Position numbers and translations under genes: made by a program | Notes under the pieces: generated by a model | Seen by the model: only the letters and a program-made list of their open reading frames with translations | Told to the model about the DNA's origin: nothing | Databases searched by the model: none | In this document: in pieces, positions 35,632 through 44,497 of the stretch | Numbering within the stretch: position 1 is the first letter of the stretch | How the letters are laid out: the number at the start of each line of letters is the position of its first letter | Assembly: GCF_002849655.1 (NCBI RefSeq) | Contig: NZ_PDNW01000018.1 | Span: 1 to 64,000, forward strand | Direction of reading: 5' to 3' | DNA length: 64,000 bases | Source: Pollutimonas subterranea | Lineage (GTDB): Bacteria > Pseudomonadota > Gammaproteobacteria > Burkholderiales > Burkholderiaceae_B

Positions 35632-38226
35632 ATGAAGTTCACGCTTAAAGACTACCAGCGCGACGCCGTCCGCGACACCTTGAACAACTTGGGTAAGGCT
35701 CGCCGCCTGTGGCATGGCGAGGCCGACAGGACGGCGTTCTCACTGACTGCGGTAACCGGTGCGGGCAAGACCGTGATGGCCGCTGCGACGTTTGAGGCGC
35801 TGTTTCACGGTGACGATGAGTTCAATTTTGATGCCGATCCCGGCGCAGTGGTGATCTGGTTTAGCGACGATCCTTCGTTGAACGAGCAGACCCGCTTTCG
35901 CTTCATCGAGGCCAGTGACCGCATCAACTACACCGATCTGGTGGTGGTGGAAAACAGTTTTAACAGGCCCAAGTTCCAGGCGGGCAAAATCTACTTTCTC
36001 AACACTCAGAAGCTCAGCAAGAACAGCTTGCTGGTGCGTGGCCATGATCCTGAAGAAATGGCGGCCAAGGTGGATGGGACGTTTCATGAAATGCGGCCTG
36101 ACCTGCGTGCATACACGATTTGGGACAGCATCCAGAACACCATTGAAGACCCGGATTTGACGCTCTATCTGGTGCTGGATGAGGCGCACCGTGGCATGGG
36201 TGCGCAGACGGCCGCCAGCCAGAACGCCAAGAGCACTATCGTTCAGCGGCTCATCAATGGCGTGGGCAGCGTGCCCGGTATCCCGGCGGTTTGGGGTATT
36301 TCGGCCACGGTGGAGCGGTTCAACAAGGCGATTGAGTCGGCAGGCAAGCACGTCAAGCTGCCCAATGTGGAAGTTGATGCGTCCAAAGTGCAGGAGTCGG
36401 GCCTTATCAAGGACACCATCCTGCTGGATATTCCAGACAATGTCGGTGATTTCGATACCGTGCTGGTGCGGCGTGCGACCGATAAATTGAAGGAATCCAG
36501 CCTTGCCTGGGGAGCTTATTCCAAGCAGCAGCAGGAAGCCCATGTTGTCGTGCCGTTGATGGTTTTGCAGGTTCCCAACACGCCTGACCCCGATGAAATC
36601 GGGCGGGCGCTGGATACCATTTTCGAGCGCTATCCTGAGTTGCCTTCTGCCAGCGTGTCGCATGTTTTCGGGGATCACACCACGCAGCGCTTCGGCAACC
36701 GCGACGTGCCCTACATCGAGCCGCAGCGGGTTGAAGAATCGACGTGGGTGCGGGTTCTGATAGCCAAGGATGCCATTAGCACAGGCTGGGATTGCCCGCG
36801 TGCAGAGGTCATGATTTCTTTCCGCGCGGCCAGCGACAAGACCCACATCACACAGTTGTTGGGCCGTCTGGTGCGTTCGCCGTTGGCTCGCCGCATTCCA
36901 GGTAACGACCGCCTGAACGCGGTGGACTGCTTGCTGCCGAAGTTCAATCGCAAAGCTGTGGAACAGGTGGTCGATGAGTTGACGACAGGAAGCGAGGCGG
37001 CAACGCCTGGGCGCGTCTTGATCGACTACATTGAAGTGCGACCGAACCCTGCTATTTCGACTGCCGTGTGGGAAGCATTCGAGGCGTTGCCGTCGCAAAC
37101 GCGCCCGCAGCGTGGTGCCAAGCCTGCGGTCAGGTTGACTGCGTTGGCACATGAGTTGGCGTCAGATGAGATTCTGTCCGGGGCAGGCAGGCTGGCCCAC
37201 GCCGAGATGCACGCAGTCCTGGATAAGTTTCAGGCCGACAACGAAGCCAAGATCAAGATCAAGCGGCAGTCCGTGTTGGTTGTGGATGGCAAGACTGTGA
37301 AAGCCGACATGCGGGGCCAGGGCCGGAGTTTGGAACAGTTCTGGGAAGATGCCGACGTGGCAGTGATCGACGATGCCTACCGCCGCTCAGCACGCATCTT
37401 CAGCCCGGCGATTGCCCATTCGTATGTTGACCATCTGGCGAGTCGAGAATCCGACCGCGAAGATGACCCGGAAGCGTTCTTGGAAGCCATTGTCGAAGCC
37501 CGCGTAACCGTTGCTGGTTTGGGGTTGGTTATGGAGGCGCAGGCTTATTTCGATGCCGAGGCCGATAAGCTGGCGAAGGACTGGTTGGCCAAGTATGCGG
37601 CGCAGATCAAGACGCTAAGCGATGATCGAAGGGAGTCCTATAGGCAGATCATCGAAATGAGCACGGAGCCGCAGGACGTGGGCTTGCTGAAGCCTGAAGC
37701 CCGTTATGAGGCGACCAAAGCGAACGAAAACGGCAAGGTAAGAGTGCTCACGGTCTGGGATAGCCACTTGCTGTGCGAACAAACTGGCAAGTACCCGGCT
37801 GAACTGAATGACTGGGAGCGGACGGTTGTCGAGACTGAATCGGCGAGGCCGGGGTTCTCTTTCTGGTATCGAAATCCGCAGCAGCCAGGGCAATCTTCGC
37901 TCGGCATCGCCTATGAGAAGGTCGGTGAGTATGGGATTGTTCGCCCAGACTTTCTGTTCTTTGCCGAGCAGGATGGCTCCCTTGTAGTCGACCTGGTTGA
38001 TCCGCATGGGCTGCATTTGAGCGATGCGCTTGCCAAGCTGCAAGGTTTGGCGCTGTACGCCGCAAATCACCCTGATGTTTATCGCCGGATGGAGTCCATC
38101 GCCCAGGTGAAAGCAAACGGCAAACTGCGCGTGCTCGACTTGAAACGGCAGGAAGTGCGGGATGCGATTGCTGTCGCCCAGGATGCTGAAGTGTTGTTCA
38201 GCAGCGGCCTGGCTGGTGACTACTAG
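35632..38226 (+). CDS. Type III restriction endonuclease subunit (Res)
   Basis: The protein has 864 residues. The superfamily 2 helicase core has Walker A TGAGKT (42-47) and the DEAH box (183-186), with later motifs TGWDCPRAEVMI and QLLGRLVRSP. The C-terminal part ends in a nuclease-like region (RPDFLFF, VVDLVDPHG) where a PD-(D/E)xK site is expected; the classical Lys is not obvious. With Mod it cleaves invading unmodified DNA after ATP-dependent translocation. Confidence 0.9.
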   Translation: MKFTLKDYQRDAVRDTLNNLGKARRLWHGEADRTAFSLTAVTGAGKTVMAAATFEALFHGDDEFNFDADPGAVVIWFSDDPSLNEQTRFRFIEASDRINYTDLVVVENSFNRPKFQAGKIYFLNTQKLSKNSLLVRGHDPEEMAAKVDGTFHEMRPDLRAYTIWDSIQNTIEDPDLTLYLVLDEAHRGMGAQTAASQNAKSTIVQRLINGVGSVPGIPAVWGISATVERFNKAIESAGKHVKLPNVEVDASKVQESGLIKDTILLDIPDNVGDFDTVLVRRATDKLKESSLAWGAYSKQQQEAHVVVPLMVLQVPNTPDPDEIGRALDTIFERYPELPSASVSHVFGDHTTQRFGNRDVPYIEPQRVEESTWVRVLIAKDAISTGWDCPRAEVMISFRAASDKTHITQLLGRLVRSPLARRIPGNDRLNAVDCLLPKFNRKAVEQVVDELTTGSEAATPGRVLIDYIEVRPNPAISTAVWEAFEALPSQTRPQRGAKPAVRLTALAHELASDEILSGAGRLAHAEMHAVLDKFQADNEAKIKIKRQSVLVVDGKTVKADMRGQGRSLEQFWEDADVAVIDDAYRRSARIFSPAIAHSYVDHLASRESDREDDPEAFLEAIVEARVTVAGLGLVMEAQAYFDAEADKLAKDWLAKYAAQIKTLSDDRRESYRQIIEMSTEPQDVGLLKPEARYEATKANENGKVRVLTVWDSHLLCEQTGKYPAELNDWERTVVETESARPGFSFWYRNPQQPGQSSLGIAYEKVGEYGIVRPDFLFFAEQDGSLVVDLVDPHGLHLSDALAKLQGLALYAANHPDVYRRMESIAQVKANGKLRVLDLKRQEVRDAIAVAQDAEVLFSSGLAGDY

Positions 38227-38813
38227 TGATCTGGCAAGTGGAATTGGCTAATCAGCTCAGCGGCTATTGGTGCCACTGCATATGAAACTGCATAACGAAA
38301 CCGAACCGTTTTTCATCACTGAGAGCGTGGCGGCCGAGATGATAGCCGCCAGCTACGAATTCGAGCCGCCGAGCCATGCCCTGAGGCCCCTCCTCTCCTG
38401 AATCAGTAGGCAGGTGTGATAGACCGGGGTAATGGAGTTCTCATAAGGCAACGACTTGAGACAACTCCATGGATTGGCGAACGGGATCATCACAGGCCTG
38501 CATCATGTGTCAATTTGCAGAATGTTTCCTACCTCACAACAAAAAACCTTCGTGCCGGCTTGAGGAGTCGCCCCTCGCCCTCCGAAGCTCCGGCCATACT
38601 AGATACCAGCCGTCCGACTGCAACTGCTTTCGTGTGGATAGACTCGTTCTTAACAATTATTTCCTCTCACTCCGTACCATTAAGTGCCACAATAGCCCAA
38701 TCTGATTACTTATCTAATAAGGCACCTCTCAATTTTCATTAATTAAGTACTGTTTTTTAATTACATATATACTTACAACTTACTCTTAATGAATCCGCCA
38801 ATTGAAAAATACC
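38227..38813. other. AT-rich gap with promoter of the XRE regulator
   Basis: 587 bases without a confident gene. A 39-codon frame at 38282-38401 (MKLHNETEPFFITES...) is possible but has no ribosome site or homology that I can see. The last 150 bases are very AT-rich (38640-38813), as expected for a promoter and operator of the following regulator. Confidence 0.35.
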
Positions 38814-39176
38814 ATGACGCCGAGCCCTATAAACAGCATTGGCGAACGCTTACTTATCGCACGTAAGAAACGCGGCCTTTCCCAGGAAGCATTGGCCAAC
38901 CTGCTCGATCCCCCCCTGAGCCAAAGCGCTATCGCCCATATTGAAAACGGCCGCAATGAGTCCTCGCGTCACATCGTTTGGATTGCTGCAGCCCTTCACG
39001 TCCGTGCTGAATGGCTTGTCACTGGCAAGGGAGAGATGTTTGAGGTGGAATGGCCATGGCCGGATACCCCTAGATATACAGTGGTGGAACTGCCTGCCCC
39101 CGTTCTGGAAGATATCGGTGACTACATCAAGATGAAGATCGGCCAACAAGCCAAAAACACCAAAGATGACCATTAA
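38814..39176 (+). CDS. XRE-family helix-turn-helix regulator
   Basis: The protein has 120 residues from the ATG at 38814; a TTG four codons earlier is possible. A Cro/CI-type helix-turn-helix occupies about residues 8-60 (RLLIARKKRGLSQEALANLL, SQSAIAHIENGRN), and VRAEWLVTGKGEMF is typical of phage-type repressors that lack the C-terminal peptidase. It probably represses a promoter in this integrative element. The target is unknown. Confidence 0.88.
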   Translation: MTPSPINSIGERLLIARKKRGLSQEALANLLDPPLSQSAIAHIENGRNESSRHIVWIAAALHVRAEWLVTGKGEMFEVEWPWPDTPRYTVVELPAPVLEDIGDYIKMKIGQQAKNTKDDH

Positions 39177-39254
39177 GCATCACTAGCTAATCTGTTGGAT
39201 TAAGCCCTCAGCTGCCGTCCAGATACAAAAGAAAACAATAAAAAATACCCGAAG

Positions 39255-39293
39255 CGCCCTGCGTTCCACAGTGAACCAGGGCGTTTCTTTTTG
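39255..39293 (+). terminator. Rho-independent terminator after XRE gene
   Basis: CGCCCTG (39255-39261) pairs with CAGGGCG (39277-39283) around a 15-nt loop, followed by TTTCTTTTTG. It lies 79 bases after the XRE stop. Confidence 0.75.
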
Positions 39294-39419
39294 TCTCAAC
39301 TCAAACCATATTTTTTGACTTTCCGACGTTTTTACTCTTCTATATGGTCAATTCTAATTACTTATGTATTGACTCTGTTTAGTAGATACGTAATGATTAC
39401 AACAACCCTGCTCTTTAAC

Positions 39420-39870
39420 AACACAACACCGATAAATACCGCGTCCTGCCCGACAACGGGCGGTGCGAGTGCGCGGCTACCCGTGTCGTCAGCATCATGC
39501 GGGGCGACAAGCACCTGGGTAGGAGTAAAGCAGGTGAAAAATCATTTCTCTCTTGGGCTGGTAGCGACTGGCATAAACCGAGAGAAGTAATGACGATCCG
39601 TGACAACGGACGCCGGTACTGCCAAAGGCAGGCCACATTCGATGGATGGCGCGTAATCCATTGATGACAGCGGCAAAGACCGCAGTTTTCAGCATCCCGA
39701 CGAACCACAATAGTGGGCCAGCGGCGGGCTCTACCGAAAATGATCCAAGCAACTGGTTCCCATCGCGGCATCTTGGCGAACCAATCACGAAGGCGCTGGC
39801 CGCGCCTGCTTTGGAAAGCATCTTGGGTCATACCATCCAGGGTGCTTCCCAAGGTTTAACGGAGGAAAAA
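39420..39870 (+). ncRNA. Candidate structured leader upstream of AlpA-like gene
   Basis: About 450 bases with nested complementary segments: GCCCG-ACAA-CGGGC (39448-39461), and CTACCC (39477-39482) closing on GGGTAG (39517-39522) with inner GTGTCG/CGAC pairing. TCCGT-GACA-ACGGA near 39600 is a third. The frame of the next gene is open back to 39646, so part may be coding. It is a structured leader by inspection only; no known RNA family is recognised. Confidence 0.4.
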
Positions 39871-40122
39871 ATGCAGCAACATTCCCAGCAACAGCCTTCT
39901 GACCATTCAGTAGGCAGAAACGAAGTCTCGCAGCCGTCCGACCAAGCACTTCTCTACCGAATACGTACTGCCGAAGCCAAACTCGGGGTTTCCAGGTCCA
40001 CGATCTATCGACTCGTGAACGAAGGCCAGCTGGTACTAATCAAGATTGGAAAGCGATCCAGCGGTATCACGGCAGCAAGTGTGCATGCTCTCATCGAGCG
40101 CAATAAGGCTCTCGCCTACTGA
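39871..40122 (+). CDS. AlpA-like helix-turn-helix DNA-binding protein
   Basis: The protein has 83 residues from MQQHSQQQPSDH, where GGAGG lies at ideal distance. The frame continues open upstream to 39646, so a longer product is possible. The C-terminal half contains a MerR/AlpA-type helix-turn-helix (LGVSRSTIYRLVNEGQLVLIKIG). Such small proteins control integration and excision genes of prophages and islands. A terminator follows. Confidence 0.75.
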   Translation: MQQHSQQQPSDHSVGRNEVSQPSDQALLYRIRTAEAKLGVSRSTIYRLVNEGQLVLIKIGKRSSGITAASVHALIERNKALAY

Positions 40123-40154
40123 GCCTTGCATCCAGGTTCCTCTGGGATACCCAT

Positions 40155-40190
40155 GACCCACCGGCGCACTGCGCTCGTGGGTCGTTTTCT
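40155..40190 (+). terminator. Rho-independent terminator after AlpA-like gene
   Basis: GACCCAC (40155-40161) pairs with GTGGGTC (40177-40183), followed by GTTTTCT. It starts 33 bases after the stop codon. Confidence 0.75.
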
Positions 40191-40269
40191 TACACTGAGC
40201 TGCCCACCAGGCAGCAAATCACTCCCGACGAGTACTGCGTCTTAGGGAGAAACAACCAGGAGTCATTCG

Positions 40270-40482
40270 ATGACAACCGAAGAGCAACTGATTGAACGGT
40301 ACGGACCGTTATTGTCTTTGATAGATTTATCCGAGCTGCTGAAGCGTAGCCCTGATGGGCTACGGATCTCGTTACGAAGCCAAACCGAATTCGCCGAGCA
40401 ATGGAATGCCGCACGGCGGAAAGTGGGTCGGCGTGTGTACTTTCGTGCAAGCGTTGTCGCCGAGTTGATTGACACCGCATAG
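40270..40482 (+). CDS. Small island protein, probable DNA-binding
   Basis: The protein has 70 residues, and the ATG is preceded by AGGAG. The sequence LIDLSELLKRSPDGLRISLR followed by VGRRVYFRASVVAELID resembles short winged or AlpA-like regulators found beside integrases. There is no strong domain match by eye. It follows the AlpA-like gene with its own ribosome site and may be its partner. Confidence 0.6.
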   Translation: MTTEEQLIERYGPLLSLIDLSELLKRSPDGLRISLRSQTEFAEQWNAARRKVGRRVYFRASVVAELIDTA

Positions 40483-40789
40483 CGTCTATTTATAGATACT
40501 GAACTCCTGCCGTAAGTAAATATCGGGAAATTCCGGATAGTTCAAAAGTGATGAATACGCCATCATCTCTAAGAACGGATTCGCTGTTAAGCGAGTGATT
40601 TCCCCAATCTGATTAATACAGTGCCGGAACTTCAATAGCCCAACAAACTGATTTGATTTCGTTCTATTTTTAACCCATGGTTAGCAATTCACCACCCTAT
40701 CTAATCAAACGGCTGGAATCCAGCTTTCCACGCTGGGCCCAGTCGGAGGCCCAGTCAAGGGCCCAGCTCTTCAATTCCCTCAGGAAAAT

Positions 40790-40859
40790 TGTCCGAAAAA
40801 TGTTACTTATTTCAGACAACCCTTTTAAATGTCCGAAAAACATGTCATTCTTCGGACAT
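40790..40859. promoter_or_regulatory. AbiE operator: repeated TGTCCGAA elements
   Basis: TGTCCGAAAAA occurs at 40790-40800 and again at 40830-40840, 40 bases apart. The second forms a perfect inverted repeat, ATGTCCGAA (40829-40837) with TTCGGACAT (40851-40859), overlapping the abiEi start codon. AbiEi antitoxins are known to repress their own promoter through inverted repeats. The remaining gap 40483-40789 shows no gene. Confidence 0.7.
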
Positions 40860-41526
40860 GAAAAGTGCGCCCCAAGGCTCCGACCTCAAATCTCAGGTCA
40901 TCAACCGGATCACGTCCAGCTCAGATGAAGTCTGGACTCCCGGAGACTTTGTTGATCTTGGGAATCGTTCTACCATCGACAAAACGCTACAGCGCCTGGT
41001 CAACGCGGGCGAACTGCGTCGCATTGACCGTGGCCTTTATGACTTGCCACGCAAAAATGCGCTGACTGGCCAGCTCACGGCCCCCGACTATCGGGCAGTA
41101 ATCAGGGCGGTTGCTCGCAGGGATCAGGCCCGTACCGTTGTGGACGGAATGACTGCCGCCAACGATTTGGGCTTCACTACCGCAGTACCAGCGCGGATTG
41201 AAGTGTTGATTGATGCCCGGCTCAAACCCATCAAACTCGGCAAACAGGAAATCCATTTCAAGTACGCAGCGCCCAGCCGCCTCTATTGGGCCGGCCGGCC
41301 AGCGATGCGCGTCGTACAGGCCCTCTATTGGATGCAAGATATGTTGTCCGAGGACACCGAGCGTCAACGTATCCGAGTCAGCTTGCTACGTTTACTCAAC
41401 GACCCTCAGCACGGCAAGGCAATCAAGGACGATTTGCGCTTGGGGCTCTCCACGCTGCCTATATGGATGCAGACGTTTCTGCGTGGGCTGCTGATGCCGG
41501 CACATTCTAACGAGGTAGACACATGA
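40858..41526 (+). CDS. abiEi: AbiEi-family type IV antitoxin
   Basis: The protein has 222 residues from MKSAPQGSD. The N-terminal winged helix (WTPGDFVDLGNRSTIDKTLQ, ELRRIDRGLYDLP) binds DNA. The C-terminal domain (about 90-215, ALYWMQDML) is the antitoxin part. It neutralises the AbiEii nucleotidyltransferase without direct binding. Its stop overlaps the next start (ATGA). In-frame codons upstream of 40858 cover the operator and are unlikely to be coding. Confidence 0.9.
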   Translation: MKSAPQGSDLKSQVINRITSSSDEVWTPGDFVDLGNRSTIDKTLQRLVNAGELRRIDRGLYDLPRKNALTGQLTAPDYRAVIRAVARRDQARTVVDGMTAANDLGFTTAVPARIEVLIDARLKPIKLGKQEIHFKYAAPSRLYWAGRPAMRVVQALYWMQDMLSEDTERQRIRVSLLRLLNDPQHGKAIKDDLRLGLSTLPIWMQTFLRGLLMPAHSNEVDT

Positions 41527-42569
41527 GCACATCGGCGTATCAACAGATCATCAGTGCCTTGCCACGAGACAGACAGGATCTGTTTCTCACGACGGCCAAC
41601 CGGCTGGGCACACCTATCGGTAATGTTGAAAAAGACTTCTGGGTCTGCTGGACACTGAACGCGCTGTATCACGAGCGGCCTGCTGCAGGGCCACGGCTGC
41701 TGTTCAAGGGCGGCACATCATTGTCGAAAGCCTATGACCTGATTCAGCGATTCTCCGAAGACATCGATGTCACGGTCTTCCGTGATGACTTGGATGCCGC
41801 CGCGTCAGTAGAAGAGTTGGAGGAATTTTCAAGCAAGAAGCGCCGCGCCAGGCTTAATGCCATCCGTGACGCTTGCCGCGCCTACATCACCGGCCCACTG
41901 CATGCCTTTCTCAGCGAGCAGATTGCCGATGCAACCCGCGGCACCGGGCGCATCGAGATCGATCCTGCAGATCCTGACGGCCAGACCCTGCTGGTCTGGT
42001 ATCCCGAAGTTGAACCTCGGGATGGTGCTTACGTGAGACCTGCGGTACGGATCGAGTCCGGCGCGAAGTCAGCGCTTGACCCGAACAACCCTGTCAAGAT
42101 TCAGCCATACATCGCCGAGGAGGTGCCGGGACTGGATCTGGCCGTTCACGATGTAACCACCATCGTTGCCGCACGTACGTTCTGGGACAAGGTGGTGATT
42201 ACCCACGGCTTGCGCCGCTGGTACGATCGACGAGGCATCCTCCGGCAAGAGGGGCAACGCGTCTCGCGGCACTACTACGATCTGCATTGCCTATTTGGAT
42301 CAGAGTCCAGCAGGTCCGCAGTCGAGAGCCCCGAGCTAGGCACTGACTGCGTTCGCCATGCGCGGATGTTTTTCAATCGCCCGGACTACGATCTTGCTTC
42401 AGCTACTGTCGGCAGCTTTGCCATTGCACCGTCTGACGCTATGATCGATGCGCTCCGGCGTGACTACGCCAACACGACCGCCATGATCTTCGGTCCCGCG
42501 CCGGACTTCGATGAAGTCTTGGCATCCATGAGAAAAATCGAGCAACGCATCAATCGCGGCCCGGCATGA
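41523..42569 (+). CDS. abiEii: AbiEii-family nucleotidyltransferase toxin
   Basis: The protein has 348 residues. The nucleotidyltransferase signature is FKGGTSLSKAYDLIQRFSED and IDVTVF (GGTSLSK with SEDIDV). The family transfers nucleotides to RNA acceptors and blocks growth, giving abortive infection against phages. It is translationally coupled to abiEi by a 4-base overlap. With the type III system upstream it makes this a defence block. Confidence 0.92.
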   Translation: MSTSAYQQIISALPRDRQDLFLTTANRLGTPIGNVEKDFWVCWTLNALYHERPAAGPRLLFKGGTSLSKAYDLIQRFSEDIDVTVFRDDLDAAASVEELEEFSSKKRRARLNAIRDACRAYITGPLHAFLSEQIADATRGTGRIEIDPADPDGQTLLVWYPEVEPRDGAYVRPAVRIESGAKSALDPNNPVKIQPYIAEEVPGLDLAVHDVTTIVAARTFWDKVVITHGLRRWYDRRGILRQEGQRVSRHYYDLHCLFGSESSRSAVESPELGTDCVRHARMFFNRPDYDLASATVGSFAIAPSDAMIDALRRDYANTTAMIFGPAPDFDEVLASMRKIEQRINRGPA

Positions 42570-42802
42570 GATGGGTAAACCTCTCAACAATCCGGATGGC
42601 GCCCACTAACCAGTAGCTCGTCGCAGACATGACTGTACCGAACTGTACTGCCGCACCTTATTTCAGTACAGTACAGGTACACTGACCAGTTCTACCGGAT
42701 TTCGCAAAAATACGCTAACCGATTGATTAGTAAATTCTTTCACCTATTTAAACCTACACTCACCTTCGCACCACTTCCTTATACAGACACCGTAACGCGC
42801 CA

Positions 42803-42856
42803 ACTCAAAATCCCCCGCCGCAAGGCGTGCCGGTTCGATTCCGGCCCCGGGCACCA
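42803..42856 (+). other. tRNA-Leu 3' fragment: attachment site
   Basis: The sequence starts in the anticodon loop (CTCAAAA, anticodon CAA), keeps the 3' anticodon strand, the long variable arm CGCC-GCAA-GGCG (42816-42827) and a perfect T arm (GCCGG-TTCGATT-CCGGC). It ends CCCGGGC-A-CCA. The 5' half is absent: upstream bases do not pair with TCCCC. This is the typical attachment-site copy of a tRNA-targeting integrase. The gap 42570-43020 also has a 9-bp inverted repeat (42642-42650 with 42664-42672) and no gene. Confidence 0.85.
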
Positions 42857-42979
42857 ACCCGAATTCCAAGAAGTTCCAAGAAAGTCCAGTAAGCCCGCAT
42901 CTCTCCCAGAGGAATGCGGGTTTTCTTTCTATGGACGGCTACCGCAATCCACCAAAATCCATTGCTTTTGTGCCCTTTT

Positions 42980-43007
42980 TTGTGTACCTTATTAATAAGG
43001 TACACAA
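42980..43007. promoter_or_regulatory. 28-bp perfect palindrome in front of integrase gene
   Basis: The sequence from TTGTGTACCTTATT is self-complementary over all 28 bases. It ends one base before the AAGGAGG-type ribosome site and 13 bases before the integrase ATG. It is a likely operator for a dimeric repressor, possibly the XRE or AlpA-like proteins of the element, or an RNA hairpin limiting translation. Confidence 0.7.
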
Positions 43008-43020
43008 GGAGGCTCTTCGT

Positions 43021-44340
43021 ATGCCCAAGCTAGCAACTCCCCTTACCGCGCTTGCCGCCAAAAAGTACAAACCCAAAGCCACCGACTACAGCGTACCCGA
43101 CGGAAACGGGCTGTACTTGCTTGTCGCTGCCTCGGGGAAAAAATCGTGGCAAGTGCGCTACAAGACGCCTGAAGGCAAAGGTCTACGCGTAACCATCGGA
43201 GATTATGGCGACATCTCTACAGATGGCCCGGCCCCTATGTTAACCCTTCAAGACGCGCGTAGTCGTGCCGACGAAGTCCACCTCGCGGCCCGTACCCACC
43301 AGCCTATCATCGGCGTCAGAGTCGGCAAACAGCTCGCTCGCCAGAACAAGACCCTGGAAGAACTCGAACGCGAACAGCAAGAAAGCACCGCTCGGGCACG
43401 CTCATTCGCCGTGGTGTCCGAAGCTTGGTTAAAACTATATGAGCCTACAGTCGTTAACAGCACATACAGCAAAGCAAGGTTAATCATCCAGGACTACCTC
43501 CAGCCACGTATCGGCACAGTCGATATGGCGATCCTTAGCCGCAAGGATGTCGTGCCGATTATCCGCGAAATGGGGGGTACTGTTCCCAGCTTGGCACGCA
43601 CGGTTCCACGATACGTCAACATGCTAGTGGAGTACTGCATCGACGAAGAGATCAGACCTGAGCACACCCAATTGACCTTTACATCGGTCACTCGCAAATT
43701 GCCAAAATCGGGAAAGTTGCCGGCCGCCTTGGACGAGGAACGACTGGGCGCACTATTAAGAGCTATCCACGGGTACGAGAATATTGTCATTCGGCGCGCA
43801 CTATTGCTCTGCGCCTGGACCGCGCACCGTCCCGGCATCATCGCCACCGCTCGCTGGTCGGAAATCAATTTGAAGCGCGCCGAATGGGCAGTGCCCGCCC
43901 TGGAAGAGGGTCAGTTTAAGGGTAATGGCGAAGCCATACGCCGGATGAAGCTGGGTGTCGAACATGTTGTGAGCCTGCCGCGCCAGGCGTTAGCCATGCT
44001 TCAGGAAATGAAGGCAATCAGCGGCGGTGCCGAGTATGTATTCCCAGCAACAGGCAAGGTTCGAAATCCCCATACTCACCGCGACGCGCTGTCGCGTGCG
44101 TTGCGACTCATGGGCTTTCAAGGCAAACACTGCACCCATGGCTTCAGGGCAACGCTACGTACGATGGCGCGAGAACGTTTAGGTCTGGAACGTGACGAGC
44201 TCGAAGCCCAGTTAGCTCATACTAAACGCTCAGCGAACGGGGACTCATATGATCGCACCACATTTACCGCCCAAAGAGTGAAGATCATGCAGGCTTGGGC
44301 AGATTACTTAGACGAAATGGCGTTTGACAACGGGCATTGA
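43021..44340 (+). CDS. int: P4-type tyrosine site-specific integrase
   Basis: The protein has 439 residues from MPKLATPLTALAAKKYKPK. The N-terminal DUF4102-like domain (DGNGLYLLVAASGKKSWQVRY) is followed by a core-binding domain and a catalytic domain with R270, H373-x-x-R376, H400 and nucleophile Y410. It directs integration at the tRNA-Leu 3' end located 164 bases upstream. Position just inside the tRNA fragment is classical for island integrases. Confidence 0.94.
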   Translation: MPKLATPLTALAAKKYKPKATDYSVPDGNGLYLLVAASGKKSWQVRYKTPEGKGLRVTIGDYGDISTDGPAPMLTLQDARSRADEVHLAARTHQPIIGVRVGKQLARQNKTLEELEREQQESTARARSFAVVSEAWLKLYEPTVVNSTYSKARLIIQDYLQPRIGTVDMAILSRKDVVPIIREMGGTVPSLARTVPRYVNMLVEYCIDEEIRPEHTQLTFTSVTRKLPKSGKLPAALDEERLGALLRAIHGYENIVIRRALLLCAWTAHRPGIIATARWSEINLKRAEWAVPALEEGQFKGNGEAIRRMKLGVEHVVSLPRQALAMLQEMKAISGGAEYVFPATGKVRNPHTHRDALSRALRLMGFQGKHCTHGFRATLRTMARERLGLERDELEAQLAHTKRSANGDSYDRTTFTAQRVKIMQAWADYLDEMAFDNGH

Positions 44341-44497
44341 ACCCATTCATTTTGAAAGTAAGGGGCTGGCCCAAATACTTTCCGAGGCGGGCCGAGAACA
44401 AGGTTCGAGGGTGCTATGCCGCCACCTGTTAGCAAAGCCACATCGAAATCTGTCCGATCAATCGATCGTCGATATCATCACACCCTCTAACAGACAC

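Noticed and set aside
35740..37152. 470-codon minus-strand frame opposite res
   Set aside because: Long but entirely antisense to the Res helicase, whose motifs are intact; composition is rich in Arg/His as typical of shadow frames.
38282..38401. 39-codon frame after res
   Set aside because: No ribosome site, paralogue or family resemblance; mentioned only in the gap description.
42803..42856. Functional tRNA gene
   Set aside because: Acceptor 5' strand, D arm and 5' anticodon strand are absent, so only an attachment-site fragment is present.
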